From Clonostachys chloroleuca (Eukaryota > Ascomycota > Sordariomycetes > Hypocreales > Bionectriaceae), in the NCBI GenBank assembly GCA_037952775.1, contig JBANAY010000003.1, forward strand, positions 29,946,001 through 30,010,000: a stretch of 64,000 nucleotides of DNA, given 5' to 3'. Shown piece after piece: positions 36,130 through 45,395 of this stretch. The position numbers were made by a program, and so were the translations under genes. The notes beneath the pieces were generated by a model. The model ran no database searches. It was not told the DNA's origin and saw only the letters and a program-made list of their open reading frames with translations. Each line of letters opens with the position of its first letter. Position 1 is the first letter of the stretch.

Positions 36130-37212
36130 CGTGCCGGTTCTAGATGCCCTTCAGGAGTAAAAAATCTGACACGGACCGACGCAGGTAGGGGGTTTGTAAT
36201 GCTGCCTTATATTACCGTATCACGTGAGGAGCTGAAGTTGGCGCTAAGTTTTACTTCTACTGCAAATCTGACAATATCCGGATCGCTCAGGAGATACAAA
36301 ATAAACTGCAGACACGATACTAAGGCCGATACATGAACAGCGCACCGTGAGTTACTACCGATACCTTTGACGTGGAAAAATGAGTGGGAGCTGGGGGAAG
36401 AAGCTCAAAATCATGTTGTCACTCAGAGCGGGCGGTATCGCGGTTGGCGTGATCATTGTTCAAATGGTCAAGACCGTCCAATTCCAACATCCCAAAGACT
36501 TGGCGTCAGATTTGTTGCATTAGGTCTACTATCGGAGGCTCTCATGTACCTTGCATGCCGGCTTGTATCTGTGCTAATTTTCCCACAGTCTTTTAGAGAT
36601 TGCAATCGACATCATCTGCGCGTTTCTCCCATCTGCCAACGTCCGCATCGAATAATACCGAGCCCCGAAGTACTCGCCCAGCTTTTTACGCCCTCGACGC
36701 AGCGCAAACGCCCGGAGCGGGTTTATCTAGGGCGGACTTAGAACTATAAAAGATGAGACGAACCTCCGGATTATCAAGCCGTAAACAATGGCCCAGCAAG
36801 GCGACATCGTGGTCGGATCCGCCCATGGCCGAAGAAGGCATGTAACAAATAACAAGATCCACAAATCGAGAGCGTCCGATTCTGAATATCGAGCTTGTTA
36901 TGTACCCGAGTAACATAAATCCACCTGCATTAGCTGATATATTGAGGACTGGTGGATATTGAAGTTCTTCGACTTGGACTTGTACTCTCGATCTGTAGCA
37001 GCTCATATGACACCTAAAGGGCGGTATCCGAATATACCCTGTCTTTGCTTTGTGAACTATGAACTAGCAACCTGCTCAACTCCAAAAGAGATGACGCACC
37101 ACGCGACTTTTCGCGTGTTCGCGCAAATCCTCTACCATACACCTTTTCTTTCAATTATATACAATTCTTCATAATAGAGGCTAAAAAAAAAGCCTTTGGT
37201 GATATTTTAAGT
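36130..37212. other. no recognisable gene
   Basis: This is the promoter side of the phosphorylase-domain gene and spacer before the AT-rich island. The frames at 36,367 and 36,686-37,006 show no motif. Confidence 0.45.
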
Positions 37213-37567
37213 ACGAATCACTAAGGAAAATAATAAATTCCATTAGAAACCTATACAGCTATTATAGCTGCTGTTCAGGGCGGCGAGAAGTATACCGTTA
37301 TAGTAGAGTGTTTTAGTATATTACATACTATAGTTACCTGTCTTCTTTAAAGGCTCGAAAAGATATTAACTTTAAAGGTAGAGGATTATAAAGGATATCC
37401 TAAGCTTCTTTCTCCTTATAAATTATACAGGATTTAAAGAGAAGTCTATTATAATTATCAGATTATACGGAAAGAGCTTATCTATAATCTAGATCTTAAT
37501 ATAAGTATAATAATAGTTTATTATAACTTACTTACTATTAATCTATATAAATAGAAGGTAAAGAAGT

Positions 37568-38672
37568 TGTTGAATTGAGAGACTATAGCCACTATAAGTT
37601 AGTGACCGTATCGCTATAAGTTAGCGGTTGCAACCACTAACCTCTAGCGGTCGCAACCACTAACTGTTAGCGATCGTAGCTACTAACTGTTAGCGATCGC
37701 TATCCCCTGTAACAGCTAGCCAATAGCGATTGAGACCGCTATCCAATAGCGATTACGATCACTAGCCAATAGCGGTTGCAGCCACTGTGGGTCAGTGGCT
37801 ACAGGCCGCTATGACCGCTACGGCTTAGCGGGCTCCAGTTCCCCTTTAGGGCTAGGAGCGTCAGCAGCGTTATTTATAGGTTATTAGGCTATATTAGCCT
37901 AAATAAGGGTCTAGAAAATTCAGGAAAAATCTGAGTAACTTCTAGTAGCCTAACCTATACCTAAGCTACCCTATAACTAACCTACCCTAGACTAGACCTT
38001 AGATCTTAGATATCTCTTTCAGCTTTAAAGATAAGATATCTAATATCTATACTTAACTGATCAGCTTAACTAGCTCTTTTAGATAAAAGTAGGTCTTAAA
38101 AAGGTTATATATATCTATCTTATAGTTTAGTAGTTATAAGTTGATTTTTTAGATTTCCTATAGTAATAAATTTTATAGAAAATTAAAAGTAGCCTGGGAA
38201 ACTGCTATAGTGGGTTTTAGAGTAGTTTTTAGTTAGTAGATCTATAAGAGAAATTAATATACTTTTCCAGTTCCTCTTACTAAAATAAGATTCTTTTATA
38301 CTATAAAATATACTGTAAACAGACTTTCTAGTATAAAATCTGACTAAGTTATAGAGGAGTGTTTACTATAAGTTAGAAGCTAAATTTTCCGCTGCTGCTA
38401 GTTATAGCGGTCTCAAGGCCTAATACACCTTGTAGGCCACTGTAATTTCAACAGGTAGACCTATAAGAGAAATTAGTATATTTTTCCGATTCCTCTTACC
38501 AAAATAAGATTCTTTTATACTATAAAATACACTATAAACCGACTTTCTAGTATAAAATTTAACTAAGTTATAGAGGAGTGTTTACTATAAGTTAGAAGCT
38601 AAATTTTCCACTGCTGCTAGTTATAGCGGTCTCAAGGCCTAATACACCTTGTAGGCCATTATAATTTCAACA
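37568..38672. mobile_element. 1105-bp TG...CA insertion in the transposase, with target duplication GAAGT
   Basis: The insert begins TGTTGAA and ends TTCAACA. It is bounded by identical 5-bp copies of GAAGT (37563-37567 and 38673-38677). Removing it with one GAAGT rejoins the transposase frame exactly (VKK then YIFLNKE). A TG...CA element with a 5-bp target duplication suggests LTR-retrotransposon origin, but no coding or paired LTRs are visible. It is AT-rich, contains a 23-bp palindromic array and a 219-bp tandem duplication, and may be a non-autonomous (TRIM-like) element or an unusual solo LTR. Confidence 0.8.
37621..37790. repeat. 23-bp tandem array of imperfect palindromes
   Basis: Four consecutive units start at 37621, 37644, 37667 and 37690, each on the pattern TAGCGRTYGNARCYACTAAC. 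Each is nearly self-complementary (TAGCGGTTG facing CAACCACTA), and the mismatches are mostly transitions. Diverged units (CAATAGCGATTACGATCACT and relatives) continue to about 37,790. It lies near the left end of the 1105-bp insertion. Confidence 0.8.
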
Positions 38673-38673
38673 G
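38236..38673. repeat. 219-bp tandem direct duplication
   Basis: Copy 1 is 38236-38454 and copy 2 is 38455-38673, both starting GTAGAYCTATAAGAG and ending TTTCAACAG. I count 14 differences, 13 of them transitions (C/T or G/A), which is the pattern left by RIP on duplicated DNA. Confidence 0.9.
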
Positions 38674-39185
38674 AAGTATATCTTTTTAAATAAAGAGGTA
38701 ATTAATTAAAGAAGAATATTTATATAATATTAGAATAGAAAAGAAGATAAATTAGTTAAGATATAGCTAAGTATATATATTATATTAATCTCTTACTAAT
38801 AGGCTATTTAGATTATCTTCTTAGATAAGTATATAGTTTAAAATAATAGTATAATATCTAACTACTAGGTTTAGAGATTTATATATAAGGTTTATAATAT
38901 AAATTTTATTAATAAGGTAATATATAGAAAAACTAATATTATTATTATAGTCTAGGGTAGTATCTAGAAAAGTAGATATTTAAAGCTTATAATTATAATA
39001 TATAATAAGCTTATAAAGAAGAAAGACTTTACTTCTAATAGCTATTACTAGGCCCTAGAGAAAGATCTGCTTTCTAATTATAATAGAATAAGGTATTTTT
39101 AATAAGATAATACTTCTATTTATAAGTTAGAGTAAACTATAGACTTTCTAATTACTTACAGGATAAGCTTTATTAACTAGCTATC

Positions 39186-39401
39186 TGTCAGAGGCAAGGG
39201 TCGGTTCAAGGGAGTGAAGGGGTCACAAGTGTATCGCAGGAGCCTAGCAGCAGTCTAGTCTGCTGTTAGGGGTCTCCTCGTGGTTACATTAATTGCTGAA
39301 GCTCTCTATCTTCTGCCGCAACGCCCTTCCAAGGGATAAGGCGCGGGGTCAGACCTCTGGTCACGTGCCTTATCAGGTGACCTGTCAGTTGACTACTGAC
39401 A
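39186..39401. mobile_element. 216-bp solo LTR with target duplication CTATC
   Basis: The element starts TGTCAG and ends CTGACA, and is flanked by exact 5-bp copies of CTATC (39181-39185 and 39402-39406). Removing it with one CTATC restores the transposase frame (N, stop, LSYSLDLNLIEY). It is clearly GC-richer than its surroundings and shows no RIP-like decay, so it inserted after the host element was mutated. A second TGTCAG at 39383-39388 forms a small hairpin with the terminal CTGACA. An LTR retrotransposon, possibly Gypsy-like, is the likely source; no internal domain is present. A MITE is the alternative. Confidence 0.85.
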
Positions 39402-39650
39402 CTATCTTATAGCCTGGATCTTAACCTAATAGAGTATATTTAGACTTATTTAAAAAGGATACCCTATAGAATATTCCCTGAACTCTCTAAATTAAAAGGA
39501 AATATAGCTGATATTATAAAATTTAAAGAGTACTTATAAATTATATAGAAGACTATTCCCTAGAGCTTTATTAATACCCTGTTAGACTTAATACCCTATT
39601 ATATAGCTATAGTATACTAAGTAAAAAGCTCATATTTAAAATATTAAAGA

Positions 39651-40051
39651 TCTGCCCCTAATAGTTATTAGAAATAAGGTACCTTAATTTATACTATTTA
39701 TTTGCTGTATTGAGAGGTATTTGAATTCCTTGGAATATAACCTAAGTGTGGCAGCCGGAGGTGGGTGCGTCAACTCTTTTGGAATGTGGGTTTACGTATG
39801 TGGGTTTACGTCATACATAATCTACATTGGTACCCCTGTACAGGCTTTGCTTACTGCTGTGCTGTATTGTAAATTGCCCCTCTTATCTCCATGGAAGTTT
39901 TTGGTTAGTGGCATGGACAACTACAGGGTTGTCCGCTCGTGAAGAAGCCGTCCGTGCCGGCCAACCCCGCTATAGCTGCAGCGCGAATCCTGCCATGCGC
40001 AACCTGTCTTAACCCAGGGTTAATGGTCCGGGCTTACTTGGTTCAGAACGG
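39651..40051. other. spacer between the transposon and the GST-like gene
   Basis: Composition returns to normal after about 39,720. No gene is recognised. Confidence 0.5.
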
Positions 40052-40058
40052 TATAAAG
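40052..40058 (+). promoter_or_regulatory. TATA box of the GST-like gene
   Basis: TATAAAG lies 122 bp upstream of the ATG at 40174. Confidence 0.45.
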
Positions 40059-40173
40059 CACCACCAACAGGCCTGTTGTCCTCAATGCTTACACCGACGT
40101 CTCTCATACGTTTAGTACAGTGAGCTGATCCCAAATTTGAACATTTGAATCGCGAAGATACCAGCAAGACAAC

Positions 40174-41074
40174 ATGACTGATCTCACTAACGCCGAGTAC
40201 ACCTTATACTCATCTCCCTTCTCCTTGTATTCGATGATGGCTCGCCATACAGTCCATTTGGGTCCATTGACTGACAACGCGGCACCACCACGCAAGATCA
40301 CTTTGAGCTTCATGAACAATAGCAAAAACGATAACATCAAGGCGGAATATCTCAAAATCAATCCAAAAGGACAAATCCCTTCCCTTACAGGCAATGTCCT
40401 GAGTGAGCCCCTGACAGATAGCATTTCAATTTCACTATACCTGGCGGAGAAGCACTACCCTTGTTTGCTACCAGCGGCGCATGCTACAGTGATTAGGCAG
40501 CTCCTAGGGAGAATTCACCAGATTCCTGGTCTCTCCATCAACAACAAGAAGGCGACAGCCGAAATGCAAAAGTACAATCCTTCGCCAGCGGCAGATATTC
40601 TCAAGAGGACGGACATTAGCCCCGAGTATCGCAAAGCTCTCGAATTTAAGCTTAGGTTGTACGTGTCTGTGTGACCTGCTACCTGTCTGCCATTCTTACT
40701 GACCAGCCTGCAGTCACGACGAGACGAACGCGCTGGCCTTTCAGCCGGATAAGATCGCAAAGTCTCTCGCAGATCTGAGAACTATTCTGGCGGAGATCTC
40801 GGACCTTGGCAAGCAAAGCGGCGCTTTTGGGGACAAATACGAATGGATCTTTGGTGCTCAAGTAGGGCCGACTGTGCTCGACAGCCATCTCCTTCCGCTC
40901 TTGCTGCGCATGCTTGAGGTCGGCAATGCCCATGTAGTCCCCGAAGAGCTACAGCAGTGGGCTAGAGCCAAGGCAGAAGGTATTTCCTGGGAGAAGGTAA
41001 TGCATGGCAGACCGACAAGATACGATCCTTCCATGGGGCCGATGGAGGAAATGGAGGATATGCTGACTCTCTAA
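40174..41074 (+). CDS. glutathione S-transferase-like protein
   Basis: Two exons (40174-40658, 40714-41074) encode 281 residues. The N-terminal thioredoxin-like domain is seen in YTLYSSPFSLYSMMARH, then NPKGQIPSLTG with the cis-Pro that positions glutathione, and the SISISLYLAEKHYP helix, which aligns with the ESxAIxxYL motif although the usual Glu-Ser is not exact. The C-terminal half is helical and ends in EEMEDMLTL. It would conjugate or reduce small electrophiles in the cytosol, or act in a secondary-metabolite or detoxification route. The intron (GTACGT...CAG) restores frame at RLFHDETN. The next genes are a broken aldo-keto reductase and a broken SDR, consistent with a former detoxification cluster. 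Confidence 0.83.
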
Positions 41075-41321
41075 TGCTATTACTGTGCGCACTCTGGTCA
41101 AGATTTCCCAAGAAGTACTGCTAAGTCTGCCACGAATCGAATCTGAGATTGACAATCTGCATTCAATCTATGAAAGGCACCGATGTTGGCAATTTTCTCG
41201 CCTCTTCTTATCAACACAAATCACAATTAATGGCTCAAGACATGATTTTGGTTCCCGATAGATTGCCCTATTAGGATGCGCGAGATGTGTGGCGACAACG
41301 TCATTCTGGTGATGTGTTCTC

Positions 41322-42482
41322 CTAATGCCAGTAATTATTCACCGTACCCTTTGTGATCAACCATGCCTTATCAAGAGCGTCCACAACGTCGCTCGGCAGA
41401 GGACCTTGCTCCAAAAACCCAAGATTCTCCTCTATTTGCTTCTTGCTGCTGGCCCCAATGATCACAGCGTCACCTCGCGCGACATCCAACTTGGAGTGAT
41501 GGGCAATCCAACGGAGAGCGCACTCAACCTCTGTAAGCTGATGCGCACCTGCCGCTTCTCTGACCAAGTCAAGCGCATCAAATATGATGTCGTTCCAAAG
41601 TCGTTTCCGGTACTTGCGGCCTTGAAAGGTGTTCGGATCGAAGCAAGACATGGGCTCAATGTCTGTGTCCCGAGTATTGCGCCGATAGCGCCCGGTGAGC
41701 TGACTGCCAGCTAATGGACTGAATGCATAGAAAGTAATTCCGTAGTGTTTGAGGCCCGGAAACAGTTCCATCTCCACGGTGCGATGAATGGCGTTGTAGA
41801 CGCCTTGGTAAACTGTAGGACGAACCCATCCCTGACGAGTGCACAGCTCGCTGATGTATGCCTGTTGGTGTCAGTGACAGGCTATATAGTCAATTAGGCA
41901 CAGCAATCAGCGCGAGCGCGCTCCGTTTTTGCTGGTGTAGTAGAATTGGCTCTGACAATGCCACTTCCCAGGCCATGTAGTTGATGAGACCAAGTCTTTT
42001 GAACTTGCCTCTTCGGTGTAGCTCGTTACAGGCTTTGAGAGTTTCCTCGAATGGAGTGCTGCGGTCTGGCCCATGGAGATACCAAAGGTCAATGCTGTCA
42101 GTCTTCAGAGCTTTGAGGAACTCTTTGAGATGTTTGCGAAGGTCTTGGGCGGAATGAGTGATCTGCCCAGTCCCGTCATGGATATTGGGGTAGAGTTTGG
42201 TGTCAACCTTGAGGCCTCAACCTTGCCAGTCCAGCTGACCCAAATATTCCTCCGAAGAGCCCAGACCATACACCCGGGCTATATCAACCACGGTGCCGCC
42301 GTGTTCTTGGAAGAGGTCTAACATGGCACCGACTTCTTTAAGGTCGTGAATGCGTGCCTGTTCGACACCTAAAATTTTTCGGCGAAACCCCCTCCAGATT
42401 AAAGATGCGCAGGCATACCCTCTCTGCCAATCGTCATGGCGCCGAAAATAACAGATACTCTTGATTTCTTCTCCGAAGCCAT
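41322..42482 (-). pseudogene. aldo-keto reductase (AKR7, aflatoxin-aldehyde-reductase type) with one stop codon
   Basis: Three exons (42419-42482, 41965-42368, 41322-41861) join in frame to 335 codons plus stop, normal for AKR7. The start is MASEKKSRVSVIFGAMTIGREG, followed by VDIARVYGLGSSEEYLGQL (DxAxxYG active-site block), KVDTKLYP with catalytic-type Lys, LWYLHGPDR, LGLINYMAWE, VYQGVYNAI, FYAFSPLAGSQLTGRY and IIGASSKKQIEENL. The only lesion is TGA at 42217-42219 where relatives have a charged residue, as in CGA-to-TGA change. NADPH-dependent reduction of dialdehydes would be the ancestral role. The second intron uses a weak GTGGCA donor. It could be strain-specific. Confidence 0.85.
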
Positions 42483-42551
42483 GGTCAATGTTTTGTATAC
42501 CAAGATCCACGGTATCAAATTGGATTTCTAATCAGGTAGACAGGACAAGAG

Positions 42552-42559
42552 GTATATAA
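42552..42559 (+). promoter_or_regulatory. TATA box of the SDR relic
   Basis: GGTATATAAAGAGG lies about 85 bp upstream of the recognisable SDR frame. It survives although the gene does not. Confidence 0.35.
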
Positions 42560-42636
42560 AGAGGGATTGGCCAGACTCATGATTGCCTATCTCAGGCACT
42601 TCTTCAAGCAGTTGAGTCCAGCTGCTGACACACCAT

Positions 42637-43249
42637 ACCCATCTTCCTGGTCACCGGTGCCCGTGGCGGCACGGGTGCCGAATACATCCGTCAAATCTCC
42701 AAGAGCAAAGACTGTTGTCTTTACTATCATTCGAGACACTAACGTAGATACCAGAGCTTCGCGCCATTAAGACAGAGACTTAGGGAGCAGTTCACATCAT
42801 TGGATGCGACGTGAGCTCGGATGAAACCTCGCTTACTCTCGGCTCGAAGGTCTCTCCACTCCTCGAACTAGGCCAAAGGATCAATATCATCATCAATAAT
42901 GCCGCCATTTTAGAACGACAAGATGAAAAAGCCCAGTTCATTCGGACTTCAAACATCACTTAGCACATCGACGCGAATGGCGGCGGCCTCGCGCGTGTTC
43001 AGCAGAGCTTGCTCTCATTTCCTGAAAGGGAATGGAGTTATCGCGAACATTCCATCCGGCATAGGGAGCAAGAGCATGTTGTCCCAGGGTAGAATTAGAC
43101 CCCGAGGTCCAGGTCACGTGAAGACAGCACAGGGAGGCGAACAGGATCCATTAGAGATTGATGATAGCGCTCGGCAAGTCCTCGAAACTCTGAGCGGGTT
43201 GAAGGTCGAGGATTTGGGAAGCTTTTTGCTATACAATGGCACAGAGTGA
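42637..43249 (+). pseudogene. short-chain dehydrogenase relic (C-factor/sniffer-like)
   Basis: Different frames contain PIFLVTGARGGTGAEYIRQ, then IIRDTNVD, then ELRAIKTET with a TAG, GAVHIIGCDVSSDE and IIINNAAILERQ. A later frame has GVIANIPSGIGS and, at the end, GGEQDPLEIDDSARQVLE and SGSFLLYNGTE-like residues. This is the order of a CsgA/sniffer-type SDR, but the catalytic YxxxK stretch is missing and there are at least two frameshifts and several stops. It lies divergently from the broken AKR gene, about 155 bp away, so the two may once have shared a promoter. Confidence 0.75.
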
Positions 43250-43689
43250 AAGTGGTAGGAAGTCACCAGCACATATCATATTTGGTATAGACGATTTTTC
43301 CCGATAAGTTTGACGCGGTATGTGGCAGGAGGCCGTCCTAATTTAGGCCGCTTGACCACATCTCGCCGCCCAAAAGAGTGATGTATCATCCTCTCGATCA
43401 CATTTATCGAACTTCGCGACTTGCAGCAGCCGGTGGATATATTTGCCCTGGAAATGTTTTCATTGGCAAGACTCCTCTATGCATGGAGCATGCGGTTGGT
43501 GGCATATTAGATAGATATAAAACATTGTCAATGGTTGAGAGGCCCTCCTTAATGATCCTGTGGGACATAAACCCGGTCAACAATCCCGCCGTGCTAGCCT
43601 TGTCGTTCGTCCCACTAGACCGTAAATCGTCAAATGGCTGCTGCCCAGGCATTGCTCCGGTACATTGATCACTAGAAAGAATTAGAATA

Positions 43690-43862
43690 ATTCAAAGAAG
43701 TGATTGCAGATATTGCGCATACTCGATGTAGGAAATGGAATCTCCGCCGCCGCCACGTTCTCCTCATAGAGGTTGTAGAAGAGCGGGCGATACGTCTCGT
43801 CGGAAAGAATAGTAGTGTTGCGGGCCTTGGCAAAGGCAACAATCTCCGCAAATGAAGGTGTC
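43690..43862 (-). pseudogene. fragment of a PLP-dependent aminotransferase (class I/II)
   Basis: A single segment after a TAG acceptor-like site reads FAEIVAFAKARNTTILSDETYRPLFYN, matching the helix and strand that carry the conserved SDExYRxL site of fungal alanine/aspartate-type aminotransferase-like proteins. Neither the upstream NNPNNPTG motif nor the PLP-lysine SLSK motif was found on either side, so only about 50 codons remain. Confidence 0.55.
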
Positions 43863-44041
43863 TCTAGTTAGTCCATTGCACAAGATGAACGAACAGAGAT
43901 AAGTAGAATTCTGGAGATATATATTGGTTCTAGCTATCTCGTAACACTGTGTCTCTTTAGCTGATTGAGGTCGCGTCAAAGAACATATCAAGCCGTTCCT
44001 AGTAGCTGGTGTATATGAATTTCTCAGTTTCAGCTATTGAT

Positions 44042-44590
44042 TCATCCTTCGTTGGCAGGTTTCTCAAATCTCGCCCACTTCTCTGGCACGTCCTCCAGTT
44101 GTCCTACGTCCGATACCTCGTAGAACCACTGGTTGAATTCCCGAAATTCCCTTCTTGTCGCACCGGACCCAGGACCCAAGTCAAAGGTTCTTCCGTCTGC
44201 AGTTTTGAATACAGAAGCCTCGACATCAGCGGTGCATTGATCGTTAAGAATTTGAACACCGCGATTGATCATGTTATTGACCTGTTCGACGTAGCGTTTC
44301 GCAAAGTCTTCTGGTGACTCATTCTCTTTTTGCGGGATAAAATTATGGAGTTCACTTTGCAAGATGATCGCATCTGGATCAGCGCCCTGGGCAATGAGTC
44401 GGTCGCGCTCCTGGCGTGCCTCAGCTCTGTAGTTCCGCGGAGTTTCATAAACCATGAGATCGTCATCTAGATCCTCAAAAGCTTCATTGCGTCCTTGAGC
44501 TTCGCCTAGTTTCGAGTCGATCACTTGTGATGGCTGACGAGGAAAAACGTCGCGTTGAGGCATATTGGGGTTTGCAGTCTTATCCTTCAT
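44042..44590 (-). CDS. hypothetical protein, 182 aa
   Basis: A single uninterrupted frame encodes a highly charged, soluble protein without signal peptide or membrane segment. It starts MKDKTANPNMPQRDVFP, carries EDLDDDLMVYETPRNYRAE and RQERDRLIAQGADPDAI, and ends KWARFEKPANEG. I do not recognise the family. Codon use looks regular and the frame is much longer than expected by chance, so it is probably real. Its neighbours are an aminotransferase fragment and a 2EXR gene. Confidence 0.6.
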   Translation of the reverse strand: MKDKTANPNMPQRDVFPRQPSQVIDSKLGEAQGRNEAFEDLDDDLMVYETPRNYRAEARQERDRLIAQGADPDAIILQSELHNFIPQKENESPEDFAKRYVEQVNNMINRGVQILNDQCTADVEASVFKTADGRTFDLGPGSGATRREFREFNQWFYEVSDVGQLEDVPEKWARFEKPANEG

Positions 44591-45395
44591 CTCAAATTGC
44601 GTATAAGTATATTTTTGACATATGTTGCGATGCGCGAACCAAACTTTTAGCGAGAATGGTTAGGACAAGGAGCAGTCTGTTTTATGGACTGCTACCGAAA
44701 CAGGCTTGATGCCCTTGGGATAGTTGAACGAGCACTTTCGCGAAGAAAAGCAAATCCTACCAAAAATCAGTCTATTTATTAACTTAGGAATCAATAAGTG
44801 CGCATCTTTATTGGTCCAGGCATTCCAAGGGGCTGCTGCCTAGGCTTCTTCTATGAGTCACGTTTGTCGTGTGATTCTAGACTGGTCCCAGCCACGCAAC
44901 CTCATAGGCTTGCTTGACAGGGGGGATTTAAGAAGTCGAGAGACCAAAAGTACCGTAGGAAGCCGGCTATATTACTCCCATAATACCTTGGAGGGATGCA
45001 CACATGCTTCTTCTTCTGGGTGATTCCCCCAACCTACAAATGGCTTCTCGGGATGGCTTTTAGGATCTCGCTCGGAGCGGAGCTTTAAATGGTTTCAGGA
45101 CAATCCTCAGGAAACCTCTCGGTATCTATCTCGGTCATAATTGTTTCTTCTTTATCTGTGCCAGACTACTATGGCATCGGGGTTAAGTAGGGGCCAGATT
45201 TCCTTTACAAGGATATATTTTAAAATAGCTCTACTGTACCGATATACAATCGATCAACCGAAATATTACTCTAACTTACTGCATGTCTTATTCCACTGCA
45301 GGTGCTTTTCTATCTCTTGTGTAACTAAGTATAAGCAGCTAGGATTCACAAGGCTTGGTTTAAACTATCTAACTCGATATCCGAGATGTCAGGCA
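44591..45395. other. no recognisable gene
   Basis: This is the spacer between the 182-aa protein and the 2EXR gene. No coding signal is seen. Confidence 0.5.

Larger units (their letters stand above)
37213..39650 (+). mobile_element. RIP-degraded Tc1/mariner-type transposon with two nested insertions
   Basis: A plus-strand frame starting near 37,228 reads IPLETYTAIIAAVQGGEKYTV, then LLSPYKLYRI, stop, and RKELIYNLDLNIS. This is the helix-turn-helix half of a Tc1/mariner transposase. It continues after the first insertion (38,678 on) with YIFLNKEVIN and later YNRIRYF, stops, DNTSIYK (the QQDNAPxHKS motif), and after the second insertion YSLDLNLIEYI (the YSPDLNPIEHxW motif). It ends in a LLDLIPYYIAAVY-like tail near 39,647. 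Many TAA/TAG stops and strong AT bias are typical of RIP. Terminal inverted repeats were not recognised, so the outer limits are approximate. Confidence 0.85.

Noticed and set aside
37621..37712. CRISPR array
   Set aside because: Repeat units are contiguous and palindromic without unique spacers, and the organism is a eukaryote.
37213..39650. AT-rich block as a centromere or mitochondrial insertion
   Set aside because: Transposase motifs and target-site duplications explain it as a RIP-degraded transposon nest.
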